This document shows, piece by piece, positions 9,155-16,858 of a stretch of 64,000 nt of DNA. Source of the DNA: Marinimicrobium agarilyticum DSM 16975 (lineage in GTDB: Bacteria; Pseudomonadota; Gammaproteobacteria; Pseudomonadales; Cellvibrionaceae); NCBI RefSeq assembly GCF_000423345.1, contig NZ_AUHU01000011.1:84164-148163 (forward strand). The letters are read 5' to 3'. The notes below the pieces were generated by a model, which had not been told where the DNA came from, ran no database searches, and saw only the letters and a program-made list of their open reading frames with translations. A program made the translations under genes and the position numbers. Every line of letters begins with the position of its first letter. Positions within the stretch are counted from its first letter, which is position 1.

Positions 9155-9159
9155 AGTAG

Positions 9160-9300
9160 CGCATGCGCGTCGATGGTCTCGCCAACCGTTATGGCCACCC
9201 GCACCACGGCAACTCGCCGATTATGTTGATGCGGGGACTTCCCCTGGCTGAGCCATAAGCTCGGCTCCGGGGGAAGCAGGCTACTCCCCAAAGACGGCGG
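9160..9300 (-). promoter_or_regulatory. yybP-ykoY manganese riboswitch
   Basis: Read on the minus strand the leader has CTTTGGGGAGTAGCC near 9280-9292 and GGCGAGACCATCGACG near 9168-9183. These are the two conserved parts of the yybP-ykoY aptamer, and they match the known leader of enterobacterial mntP (GGGGAGUAGCC and GGCGAGACC). CGTC before the first box can pair with GACG after the second to close the stem, and GC-rich hairpins fill the space between. This class senses Mn2+ and turns the pump on when manganese is high. Confidence 0.9.
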
Positions 9301-9491
9301 TAAATTACCAGATTGGAGCCAGACGCACAACAAATGGCAGTGACATGCTGCGCTCCAGTCTCTTCTGAGCAGGTTGCTCTCGCTGCTCAATAAACGAACG
9401 CCGTGCCTGTGGGATCGCTTGTGGAGAAATGTGTAACGTGGTTTCATACGACGAGGTGACCGAGAGCGGTCTTGTGTAAACCAGGATGTCT

Positions 9492-10715
9492 ATGAACCAG
9501 CCCCCAGCCTCCGATACCGACAATGTGCTCTTGGCGGCCCAGCCTATTTTTGACCGGTCCCAAACCACGGCAGGTGTCGAACTGCTGTACCGTAATGACA
9601 AGGGGCAGACAGCGTTTGACATTGGTGAGCACCAGGCGACCAACGAATTGCTATTCAACTTCTGCACCGGGGTGAGCGAGCACATTCAAGACAGTCGTTA
9701 CCCGGCTTTCATCAATGTGTCGAGAAGCTTCCTGTGTTCAGGCTCCTTCCTGCCGATTGACCCGACACGCGTGGTGGTGGAGCTGGTTGAGCGCATTACT
9801 CCCGACGCGATGGTCGTCTCCGCCGCACAGCGCTGGCATCAGAAAGGCTTCCGTTTTGCTCTGGATGATTTTGAGTTCCAGCCCGAATGGGACCCGTTAT
9901 TGAAGTTGGCGTCCTACATCAAGGTGGATGTGGAGAAAACCTCCTTGGAACGCGCGTTGTCGAAGCGTCGGGCTTTGGCGCGCTACGACATCAAATGGTT
10001 GGCCGAAAAAGTGGAAACGGCTGAAATGTATCAGCAGTTTTACGATGCCGGATTTGACCTTTTTCAAGGGTATTACTTTGCCCGCCCGGTGATCGTTCGC
10101 GGCAAAAAGCTGAGCCCGACGGCGATGAATATCGCGCGACTGATCGGCGTACTGTTTGCGCCGGAGCCGGATATGGACCGCATCACCGAGGTGCTTTCGA
10201 GTGACCCGATGCTTTCGGTCAGCCTTATTCGCATAGTGAACAGTCCACTGTTCAAAACCCGGTATGAAGTTCGCTCCATGAAGGAAGTGGTCATGCGTAT
10301 GGGGTTAGTGGCGGTTCGCCGATGGGCCGTGCTGATTGCGTCATTGCAATCGAGCTCACCGGAACGGGCCCGGCTGGTGCTGGTGCGGGCCCAGGCCAGT
10401 GCCGCGCTGGCCGAGTACTACCGGAACGAGCCACTGGATGCCGGTAGCGCTTTTCTCGCGGGGTTGCTGTCCGGCGCCGATGTCTTGTTGGATGTGGAAC
10501 TGAGTCGCTTTCTCGAGTCGGTGGACATCTCGGAAGACATCAAAGCCGCCGCCCGTTCGCGCGCCGGCGGGCTTGGCAAGGTCGTGGAGGTCATTGAGAA
10601 GCTCGAGCGCCGGGTGGCCATGAAGCGCGACCTGGCGAGGGTCAACAAAACACTGGTACGTCTGTATTCGGAAAGTACGCACAATGTGCAGGCGTTATTC
10701 AGCCATATAAAGTGA
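9492..10715 (+). CDS. EAL-HDOD signalling protein (copy 1)
   Basis: Two-domain YuxH-type regulator. Residues about 10-200 are an EAL fold: ELLYR in place of EALLR, FINVS, VELVER, ALDDFE, IKVDVE, AEKVET and FQGYYFARP. Many metal and substrate positions are kept, but loop 6 (DDFG-T-G in active enzymes) reads DDFEFQ, so c-di-GMP hydrolysis is doubtful. Residues about 200-400 are an HDOD domain (LSSDPMLSVSLIRIVNSPLF). EAL-HDOD proteins usually act as c-di-GMP-linked or protein-interaction regulators of motility and surface behaviour. I chose the second ATG at 9492, which has AGGA at the right distance; an ATG six bases upstream does not. A close paralogue lies at 11906. Confidence 0.9.
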   Translation: MNQPPASDTDNVLLAAQPIFDRSQTTAGVELLYRNDKGQTAFDIGEHQATNELLFNFCTGVSEHIQDSRYPAFINVSRSFLCSGSFLPIDPTRVVVELVERITPDAMVVSAAQRWHQKGFRFALDDFEFQPEWDPLLKLASYIKVDVEKTSLERALSKRRALARYDIKWLAEKVETAEMYQQFYDAGFDLFQGYYFARPVIVRGKKLSPTAMNIARLIGVLFAPEPDMDRITEVLSSDPMLSVSLIRIVNSPLFKTRYEVRSMKEVVMRMGLVAVRRWAVLIASLQSSSPERARLVLVRAQASAALAEYYRNEPLDAGSAFLAGLLSGADVLLDVELSRFLESVDISEDIKAAARSRAGGLGKVVEVIEKLERRVAMKRDLARVNKTLVRLYSESTHNVQALFSHIK

Positions 10716-10795
10716 TCGATATTGGCAGTGAAGAAGTAACGTGTTCCCATTGCTACACTGATATGACCACTAACGCATTGATTGGAGGTGCTGTC

Positions 10796-11803
10796 ATGAA
10801 GACCATTGCCGTTCGCAACCCTGCTACGTTGGAATCCCTGGAAATGCAGGACCGCCCGGACCCGGGCGACCCGGGCCCCGGGGAAATTCGGGTGCGAATT
10901 CACGCCAGTTCCCTCAACTTTCATGATTACAGCGTGGTCAGTGGCGTCATGCCCACCGAGGATGGCCGCATTCCAATGTCGGATGGGGCCGGCGAGGTCG
11001 AGGCTGTTGGGCAGGGCGTTCAGGAGTTTGCTGTGGGGGACTCGGTGGTATCCACCTTCTTCCCGCCCTGGCTGGCCGGGCCTCCGCCGCTGGGTGATTT
11101 CTCGCAGACCCCGGGGGACGGCATAGACGGCTACGCCCGTGAGGCGGTCGTGCGGCCGGTCAACTACTTCACCCGTGCCCCCAAAGGCTACACCCACGAG
11201 GAAGCGGCCACGCTGACCACGGCCGGGCTGACCGCCTGGCGGGCGCTGGTGGTGGACGGCCCCATCAAGGCGGGGAACACGGTGCTGACCCTGGGTACCG
11301 GTGGCGTCTCCATATTCGCCGTGCAACTGGCGAAGATGATGGGTGCCAAGGTGATCTCGACGTCTTCCTCCGATGCCAAACTGGAGCGCCTCAAGGGGCT
11401 CGGCGCCGATCATGTCATCAACTACAAGACCGAGCCCGAGTGGGGCAAACGGGTAATGGAGTTGACGGGTGGTCACGGCGCCGACCATATCGTGGAAGTG
11501 GGTGGTCCGGGGACGCTGCCCCAGTCCATTCAGGCGGTCGCCATCGGCGGTCACATTGCGTTGATTGGCGTGTTGACCGGTGTCGCGGGTGATATTCCCA
11601 CGGCACGCTTGATGGCCAAGCAGGCACGGCTCCAGGGTTTGATTGTGGGCAGCCGCAGCCAGCAGCAGGAGTTTGTCCGTGCGCTTGAGGTCGGCGGGTT
11701 GAAGCCGGTCATTGATCGGACCTTTCCGCTGGAAGGGCTTGCCGAAGCGTTTCGCTACGAGGCGTCTGGCCAGCACTTCGGTAAGATCTGCATCGGGATC
11801 TAA
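10796..11803 (+). CDS. Zinc-independent MDR family NAD(P)H oxidoreductase
   Basis: Medium-chain dehydrogenase/reductase of the quinone-oxidoreductase-like branch. The N-terminal GroES-like domain has LNFHDYSVV and lacks the GHE and Cys zinc ligands of true alcohol dehydrogenases. The nucleotide-binding domain has LTTAGLTAWRAL and VLTLGTGGVSIFAVQLAK, followed by STSSSDAKLERLKGLGADHVINY. Length 335 residues is normal. A GGAGG ribosome site lies eight bases before the ATG at 10796. The gene is placed between two EAL-HDOD paralogues in the same direction with short gaps, so it may be co-transcribed. Substrate is unknown. Confidence 0.88.
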   Translation: MKTIAVRNPATLESLEMQDRPDPGDPGPGEIRVRIHASSLNFHDYSVVSGVMPTEDGRIPMSDGAGEVEAVGQGVQEFAVGDSVVSTFFPPWLAGPPPLGDFSQTPGDGIDGYAREAVVRPVNYFTRAPKGYTHEEAATLTTAGLTAWRALVVDGPIKAGNTVLTLGTGGVSIFAVQLAKMMGAKVISTSSSDAKLERLKGLGADHVINYKTEPEWGKRVMELTGGHGADHIVEVGGPGTLPQSIQAVAIGGHIALIGVLTGVAGDIPTARLMAKQARLQGLIVGSRSQQQEFVRALEVGGLKPVIDRTFPLEGLAEAFRYEASGQHFGKICIGI

Positions 11804-11905
11804 AAACGTCAGGCTTATGCCAATAAATTGGATGTACGGCGGGTCGCCTCCCTATACAATATGTTGATTATTGCGCCATACGCTTGTTAATAATGCGATC
11901 CATTT

Positions 11906-13126
11906 ATGAGTGACATCCGCCCGCCGGGTACCAATGCGCTATTGGCTTCTCAGCCGATTTACGACCGTGACAACCATATCGCAGGGATGGAGCTCTTGTA
12001 TCGCCATGATTCAGGGAAGAATGCCGTTGAGGTAGGGGAAGACCGTGCCACCAGCGAGGTGCTGTTCAACTATTGCACGGGTGTGACCTCTCAAGTGGAT
12101 CACTACCAACAGCCCGCCTTCATTAATGTCTCACGAGAGTTTCTATGCTCCGGTGCTTTTCTTCCGATTGATCCTCGAAGCGTCGTCGTTGAGCTGGTGG
12201 AGCGCATTGAGCCCGACGCCGAGCTGATCGAGGCTGTACGGAAGTGGAATAAGAAAGGCTTCACCTTCGCGCTGGATGATTTCGAGTTCAAAGACTCCTG
12301 GAAGCCGCTGCTGTTTCTGGCATCGATCATCAAAGTGGATATCGAACAGACGCCATTGAGTGTGGCGCTCGAAAAGCGCAAAAAACTCGCGCGCTTTCCG
12401 CTTCGGTGGCTGGCGGAACGGGTGGAAACGGCGGAACAGCATCAGCAATACCTGGACGCGGGCTTCGATTTGTTTCAGGGCTATTTCCTGGCCAGGCCGG
12501 CCGTGCTTTACGGGAAAAAGCTCAGCCCCTCCGCTCTAAACCTCGCTCGCCTCATCAGCCAGCTTTTCGCCGACGAGCCGGATATCGACCAGGTAACCGA
12601 CCTCCTGGCTCAGGACCCGCTGTTGTCGGTCAGTTTGATTCGCATTGTTAACAGCCCACTGTATAAGGGGCGGCACAATATCAGCACCATGAAAGAGGTG
12701 GTGATGCGTCTGGGTATTGTGGCGATTCGACGCTGGGCCGTGCTGATTTCCTCCTTACAGGCCAGTTCGCCCGAGGTGGCGAGAACCATCCTGATCCGGG
12801 CTCAGGCCTGCGCGGCTCTGGCGCCGCTGTATACCGCGGAGCCCCTGGACTCTGGGCGGGCGTTTCTGGCAGGGCTGCTCTCGGGCGCGGACGTCCTGCT
12901 GCAAGTGGAACTTCCCGCGTTTCTGCAAGAGCTGGATTTGGCGGGCGACATCAAGAGCGCCGCCCTCGAGCGCACCGGGGGCCTGGGCGAGCTGATCAAA
13001 GTGGTCGAAGATCTTGAGCGGCGCCTGGCGATGAAAAAGGATCTGGCCACCATTAACCGCAAACTGCTCAAGGTTTACCAGGAAAGCGCGGCCAATGTTC
13101 AGGCCCTGTTTAACGAGTTGAGCTAG
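11906..13126 (+). CDS. EAL-HDOD signalling protein (copy 2)
   Basis: Paralogue of the 9492-10715 gene with the same domain order and nearly the same length (406 residues). EAL part: MELLYRHD, FINVSREFLCSGAFLPIDP, VELVERI, FALDDFEF, IKVDIE, AERVET, FQGYFLARP. HDOD part: LLAQDPLLSVSLIRIVNSPLY. Loop 6 is degenerate in the same way (DDFEFK), so both copies likely lost or never had efficient phosphodiesterase activity. No clear ribosome site precedes the ATG. The tandem arrangement around an oxidoreductase suggests a local duplication followed by insertion, or duplication of a whole gene with its neighbour lost. Confidence 0.9.
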   Translation: MSDIRPPGTNALLASQPIYDRDNHIAGMELLYRHDSGKNAVEVGEDRATSEVLFNYCTGVTSQVDHYQQPAFINVSREFLCSGAFLPIDPRSVVVELVERIEPDAELIEAVRKWNKKGFTFALDDFEFKDSWKPLLFLASIIKVDIEQTPLSVALEKRKKLARFPLRWLAERVETAEQHQQYLDAGFDLFQGYFLARPAVLYGKKLSPSALNLARLISQLFADEPDIDQVTDLLAQDPLLSVSLIRIVNSPLYKGRHNISTMKEVVMRLGIVAIRRWAVLISSLQASSPEVARTILIRAQACAALAPLYTAEPLDSGRAFLAGLLSGADVLLQVELPAFLQELDLAGDIKSAALERTGGLGELIKVVEDLERRLAMKKDLATINRKLLKVYQESAANVQALFNELS

Positions 13127-13141
13127 CCGGCATTGTGCTTC

Positions 13142-13157
13142 TGTGATCGAAGTCACA
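13142..13157. promoter_or_regulatory. Perfect CRP/Vfr-type site
   Basis: TGTGA-TCGAAG-TCACA is an exact match to the CRP half-sites with six-base spacing. It lies 15 bases after the second EAL-HDOD gene and 224 bases before the lipoprotein gene at 13382, so the downstream gene is the natural target. Function is inferred from the match alone. Confidence 0.55.
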
Positions 13158-13381
13158 AAATCGGAAACAACCGTTTGTTGGCGTCAGAATCCTAACCTAG
13201 TATCAGGGGGTTCCACCCGCACTTAATGAATTGATGATGCGACCATACAGACAAGGACGGTTGATGGTACTTCCCAGCCCCGCTTATCGCTTTCCCTGTC
13301 CTAGATTTTGTTCTCGCGTTTTCTCTTTGGCGTGGGTGGTTATTCCGTTGGTGAAGCACCTATAAAAAGGACCCCGAACCC

Positions 13382-15421
13382 ATGACTTCCGCACCGAATA
13401 GCGCTTTTTCTACGTTAAAGATTGCCTTGGCGATACTACTGTCAGCAATCCTGGCTTCTTGCGGGGGCTCCTCCGGAGGAGCAGATCCGCAGCCGCAAGT
13501 CGGTGAAACACCCTCTACGAATATTGACGGAGATGACACAGGTGACGTTGACGAAGGAGACTCTGAGGATGACGATGGGGCAGAGGAAGAGCCTCCCGAA
13601 AACGAAGAGCAGAATAACGACGAGGAAGCTTCGAAAAATATAACGCCGACAATAGACGCCGGTAGTGACTTGAGCCCCGAGGAGGGGAGCGTTGTTCAGC
13701 TCCGTGCTACCGCAAACGATTCCGATGGCACACTGGGCCCTCTGCAGTGGCGTCAGACGGGTGGTGCTGAGGTCAGTTTTGAAGTCAATGCCACGGGAGT
13801 ACTGCGATTTCTGGCACCGACTGTTTCCGAAGAACGCCTTTTAACCTTTGAGGTGCAAGTAGCAGATGATGATGGGGGCACGGCCTCCGATTCGGTTCGC
13901 GTGACGGTGATGCCTGTTAATTTGCCTCCGACTGTTGAGGCGGGGAGCGATATAACGCTCAGAGGATTGTCTGAGGTGAACCTGTTGGCTCAAGCGACGG
14001 ATTCGGATGGTGAGTTATCCGCCTATCAATGGCAGCAGATCGACGGGGAAGCGGTTGATCTGGACGAAACTGCGGCAGCTCAGCTGTCCTTTCAGGCGCC
14101 TTCCACGCTTGTTGATGTGGAGCTGGCATTTGAAGTGATAGTCACCGATAACGAAGGAGCGACTGGGCGGGATACTGTCCGAGTCACCGTTACGCCGGAA
14201 GATGCCCCTGATCTCAGCATTCATTTTCCACCGGCCAAAGGCCTGTATGAGGAAGAGACCGTAGATGTATTTGGCTCCGTTCAATCCCGCGGCTCGGCCC
14301 AAATAGAATCGGTCATGGTGAACGCGGGCAGTGGTGCTACGGAGGCGGACGTGGGCCCGGATGGGAGCTGGCGAGCCTCAGCGGTGGCTTTACCCTCAGG
14401 TGTTACTGAACTGACCATCAAAGTGACGGCGACTGATACCCAGGGGCTCGACCAGACAGATGAGGCTGTCCTTATGCTCGGACAAGAGACGTTGGGAGAG
14501 GGGCCCACATGGGAGGAGTCGCCTGGTCTAGCACTGGCACCTTCCGGTGACGTGGCATATTTGTTGACTTCGGGCTTTTGGCTCAGTGATACGAAACTCC
14601 TTGCTGTTGACCTTGCCACCGGAGATCGGTTGGACACCGTGGCGGACCTTAGCGACGAGACGTTGGGCACGGTCTACGGAGCTTATACCGACATGGAGTT
14701 CGACCCGGTGGCCGGGCGGTTTTTGTTGTCGTCGGCGCCTTCGGGGGAGGATCACCTCATCATTGAGCTGGACATGGCAACGGGCATGAGATCAGTTATA
14801 ACGGGCGGAGACATCGGTGATGGGCCTGCCCTTAATTTGCCGAATGACCTGATGCTGGACGGGGAGGGGCGCCTATGGGTGACGAACAATGGTGGCTCCG
14901 AGGGTGTGCCGTCGGTGATGACGGTTGACTTGGCCACAGGTAAGCGAACCGTGGTCGTCGATGAAAGTACGGCGCCGGTCACCGTAGACGCCCCGCTAAG
15001 CGGCATTTTTGATGGTAAAACCGGGCAGTTCTATGTCTCTGAGAATATTTTCAGCGACTCTCCTATTCTCGCGTTTGATGTGACGGATGAGGTGGTCACC
15101 GGGGCCAGCTTGAGTGCGACGGACTGGTCAGTAACGCCGAAAATAGCTGAAGGTGCTGAAAGTCTGCACCTGGATGCGGCTCGTAAGCGCCTTATACTAA
15201 GGAGTCGGGGCAATGACACTATCATTGCGGTTGACCTTGCGACGGGTGAACGAACCTTGCTGGCTTCGGATGTTCTGGGCAGCTCGTCAACGATATTGGA
15301 CAGTACTGAAACCGCATACGATGCGAACCGTAATCTCTTGTATATAGCCGGGGGGCGAAGCCGTGACGCTCTGGTCGTCGTGGACTTGGAAAGTGGTGAT
15401 CGAGTGACTATCAGCCGCTAA
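13382..15421 (+). CDS. Lipoprotein with PKD-like domains and a C-terminal beta-propeller
   Basis: A 679-residue surface or periplasmic lipoprotein. The lipobox is ILASC with the Cys near residue 27, followed by a long acidic low-complexity stalk (Asp/Glu/Asn-rich, about 40-88). Two PKD/cadherin-like Ig repeats follow (about 90-185 and 186-275; each with the A-G-S-D and D-x-D-G-x-L-x-x-x-Q-W pattern), then a third Ig-like domain (to about 370). Residues about 380-679 are repeats of the form LLAVDLATGDR / TVDLATGKRTVV / AVDLATGERTLL, a beta-propeller of SMP-30/NHL kind. No catalytic residues are evident. An AAAAAGGA site precedes the ATG. Role probably adhesion or binding at the cell surface. 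Confidence 0.8.
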   Translation: MTSAPNSAFSTLKIALAILLSAILASCGGSSGGADPQPQVGETPSTNIDGDDTGDVDEGDSEDDDGAEEEPPENEEQNNDEEASKNITPTIDAGSDLSPEEGSVVQLRATANDSDGTLGPLQWRQTGGAEVSFEVNATGVLRFLAPTVSEERLLTFEVQVADDDGGTASDSVRVTVMPVNLPPTVEAGSDITLRGLSEVNLLAQATDSDGELSAYQWQQIDGEAVDLDETAAAQLSFQAPSTLVDVELAFEVIVTDNEGATGRDTVRVTVTPEDAPDLSIHFPPAKGLYEEETVDVFGSVQSRGSAQIESVMVNAGSGATEADVGPDGSWRASAVALPSGVTELTIKVTATDTQGLDQTDEAVLMLGQETLGEGPTWEESPGLALAPSGDVAYLLTSGFWLSDTKLLAVDLATGDRLDTVADLSDETLGTVYGAYTDMEFDPVAGRFLLSSAPSGEDHLIIELDMATGMRSVITGGDIGDGPALNLPNDLMLDGEGRLWVTNNGGSEGVPSVMTVDLATGKRTVVVDESTAPVTVDAPLSGIFDGKTGQFYVSENIFSDSPILAFDVTDEVVTGASLSATDWSVTPKIAEGAESLHLDAARKRLILRSRGNDTIIAVDLATGERTLLASDVLGSSSTILDSTETAYDANRNLLYIAGGRSRDALVVVDLESGDRVTISR

Positions 15422-15446
15422 AGGCTAAAGGCTAAAGGCTAAAGGG
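15421..15446. repeat. Tandem heptamer AAGGCTA
   Basis: Three and a half direct copies of a 7-base unit (AAAGGCT phase) fill the 17-base space between two convergent genes and include the stop codons of both or their edges. Slippage-prone, but no coding effect is visible. Confidence 0.6.
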
Positions 15447-16635
15447 TACAGCCCAGGTCCACCCACACCAGCCGGTGGTCCGAGCTGGCCTCTCGGCTTT
15501 CAATCAGCCGATGGAGAGGCTCTTCTTTGATGGGCCAGTAGACGCCGCTGTTCTCAATGCCAAGATGCGTCGAGGGCAGCACATAGTCGGCCCGCATTCC
15601 CCAGCTCACGGTGTGAGAGGCGCTATGGGGGTCGCCGGGCCTGGCTTCCCGGCCGCCCTCGCTGGTGGGAGTGAGGGCATTGACCGCCGGGTGTGACAAC
15701 AGGCCCGCTATGGCCCCGGGGCGACTGTCCCCTTCGACCGGGGAGGCATTTAGATCGCCCAGAACGACGAAGGGCGCGTCGGCGGCGAGCCCGCCCCGCT
15801 GGCCCTGGTCATCATAGAGATAAGCGGCGTTGTTCAGGTAATCCACCCAAAAGCGGATTTCATCGTGGTTGCGCTTGCCGTTGCGATCCTCCGGCCCATC
15901 GAACACCGGTGGGGTTGGGTGGCTTGCCAGCAGGTGCAAGGTTTGCTCGTGGAGTTGAACGGGAATGCTCCAGTGCGACTTGGAGGATAGCCGGAACTGT
16001 GACCACACCGCCTCTGAATAATACGGGGTACCATCGGCGTTGAAAGGCTTTAATGCGCCGGGCATATCCTTCCATAGAAAGTGCTGAAACGTTCGGACCT
16101 TGTCGGTATCAATCGGGTAGCGGCTGAGCACCGCCATACCGTATTGGCCGGGGTAGTGCCCAAACCCGTAGGCGTCTTCTGGCAGAGTAATCTCACCATC
16201 GCCGTTACTGTCGAGCGGCATGGCCACTCCGGTATTGACCGGCGCGACGAAGCGGTAAGCGTATTCGATCGGAGGCTGGCCGGCTTGAGATTGGCTTAAA
16301 TAGTTTTCCTGAAACAGATCCAGCCCTGCCGAGCGCGGTTGAATCGTGTCGAACTCATTCAGCAGGAGAATGTCCGGCCGCACTCGCTGAATGATTTCCG
16401 CGATGTTGCGAATCTGGGGGTGATCACCGGCCTGCAACCGCTGTTGAAGTACGGCGGCCGACAAGGGCTGGTCGGTGTTCTCGTCGAGGTAATTGCCCGC
16501 CTCCATACTGACGTTGAAGGTGGCCACTCGAATGGATTCACTGCACGGGTTCATTCCGGTATTCATTTCTCGCTCTGTTGTACAGCCACTGATCAACAGC
16601 GCCGTCATTAGGGCGGCTAACCATCCCGATTTCAT
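15439..16635 (-). CDS. Endonuclease/exonuclease/phosphatase family lipoprotein
   Basis: A 398-residue exported protein with lipobox LISGC (Cys near 18). The EEP fold is shown by RVATFNVSM at the start of the domain, LLNEFDTIQ (metal-binding Glu), a central LASHPTPPVFDGPEDRNGKRN, VVLGDLNASP (catalytic D-x-N) and SSDHRLVWVDL at the end (catalytic SDH). The fold cleaves phosphodiesters or phosphomonoesters; an extracellular nuclease or phosphatase acting on nutrient phosphate is likely. A GGGGAG site precedes the ATG at 16635. It diverges from a TonB-dependent receptor across a spacer with a possible Pho box. Confidence 0.85.
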   Translation of the reverse strand: MKSGWLAALMTALLISGCTTEREMNTGMNPCSESIRVATFNVSMEAGNYLDENTDQPLSAAVLQQRLQAGDHPQIRNIAEIIQRVRPDILLLNEFDTIQPRSAGLDLFQENYLSQSQAGQPPIEYAYRFVAPVNTGVAMPLDSNGDGEITLPEDAYGFGHYPGQYGMAVLSRYPIDTDKVRTFQHFLWKDMPGALKPFNADGTPYYSEAVWSQFRLSSKSHWSIPVQLHEQTLHLLASHPTPPVFDGPEDRNGKRNHDEIRFWVDYLNNAAYLYDDQGQRGGLAADAPFVVLGDLNASPVEGDSRPGAIAGLLSHPAVNALTPTSEGGREARPGDPHSASHTVSWGMRADYVLPSTHLGIENSGVYWPIKEEPLHRLIESREASSDHRLVWVDLGCTL

Positions 16636-16728
16636 CAGGCTCCCCCTATTGCGTCTAAACCGGTGACAGAATAGCGGGCACGCCGCCTCAATGCACGGAC
16701 TTTTCCCTGCCATCCAATCGTAACCCAG

Positions 16729-16750
16729 TGGTCACATTCCGGTCACTGAA
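16729..16750. promoter_or_regulatory. Possible Pho box
   Basis: Two direct repeats with 11-base period, TGGTCACATTC and CGGTCACTGAA, resemble the PhoB pattern of two CTGTCAT-type repeats spaced by 11 bases. A -10-like TATAGT lies at 16768-16773 toward the TonB receptor. The match is partial (GGTCAC instead of TGTCAT), so this is tentative. Confidence 0.35.
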
Positions 16751-16858
16751 TCGTCGCTTTTCAGTCTTATAGTCCCTGACCCAGACCACACGTAAAAGTG
16801 TGCCAATGACCTTGCGCCCGGAAAGGGTGCCTTATCGCAGTATTCAGGGGATTGATCT

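Noticed and set aside
9486..9491. Earlier ATG for the first EAL-HDOD gene
   Set aside because: The AGGA ribosome site overlaps or touches this codon; the ATG at 9492 has proper spacing.
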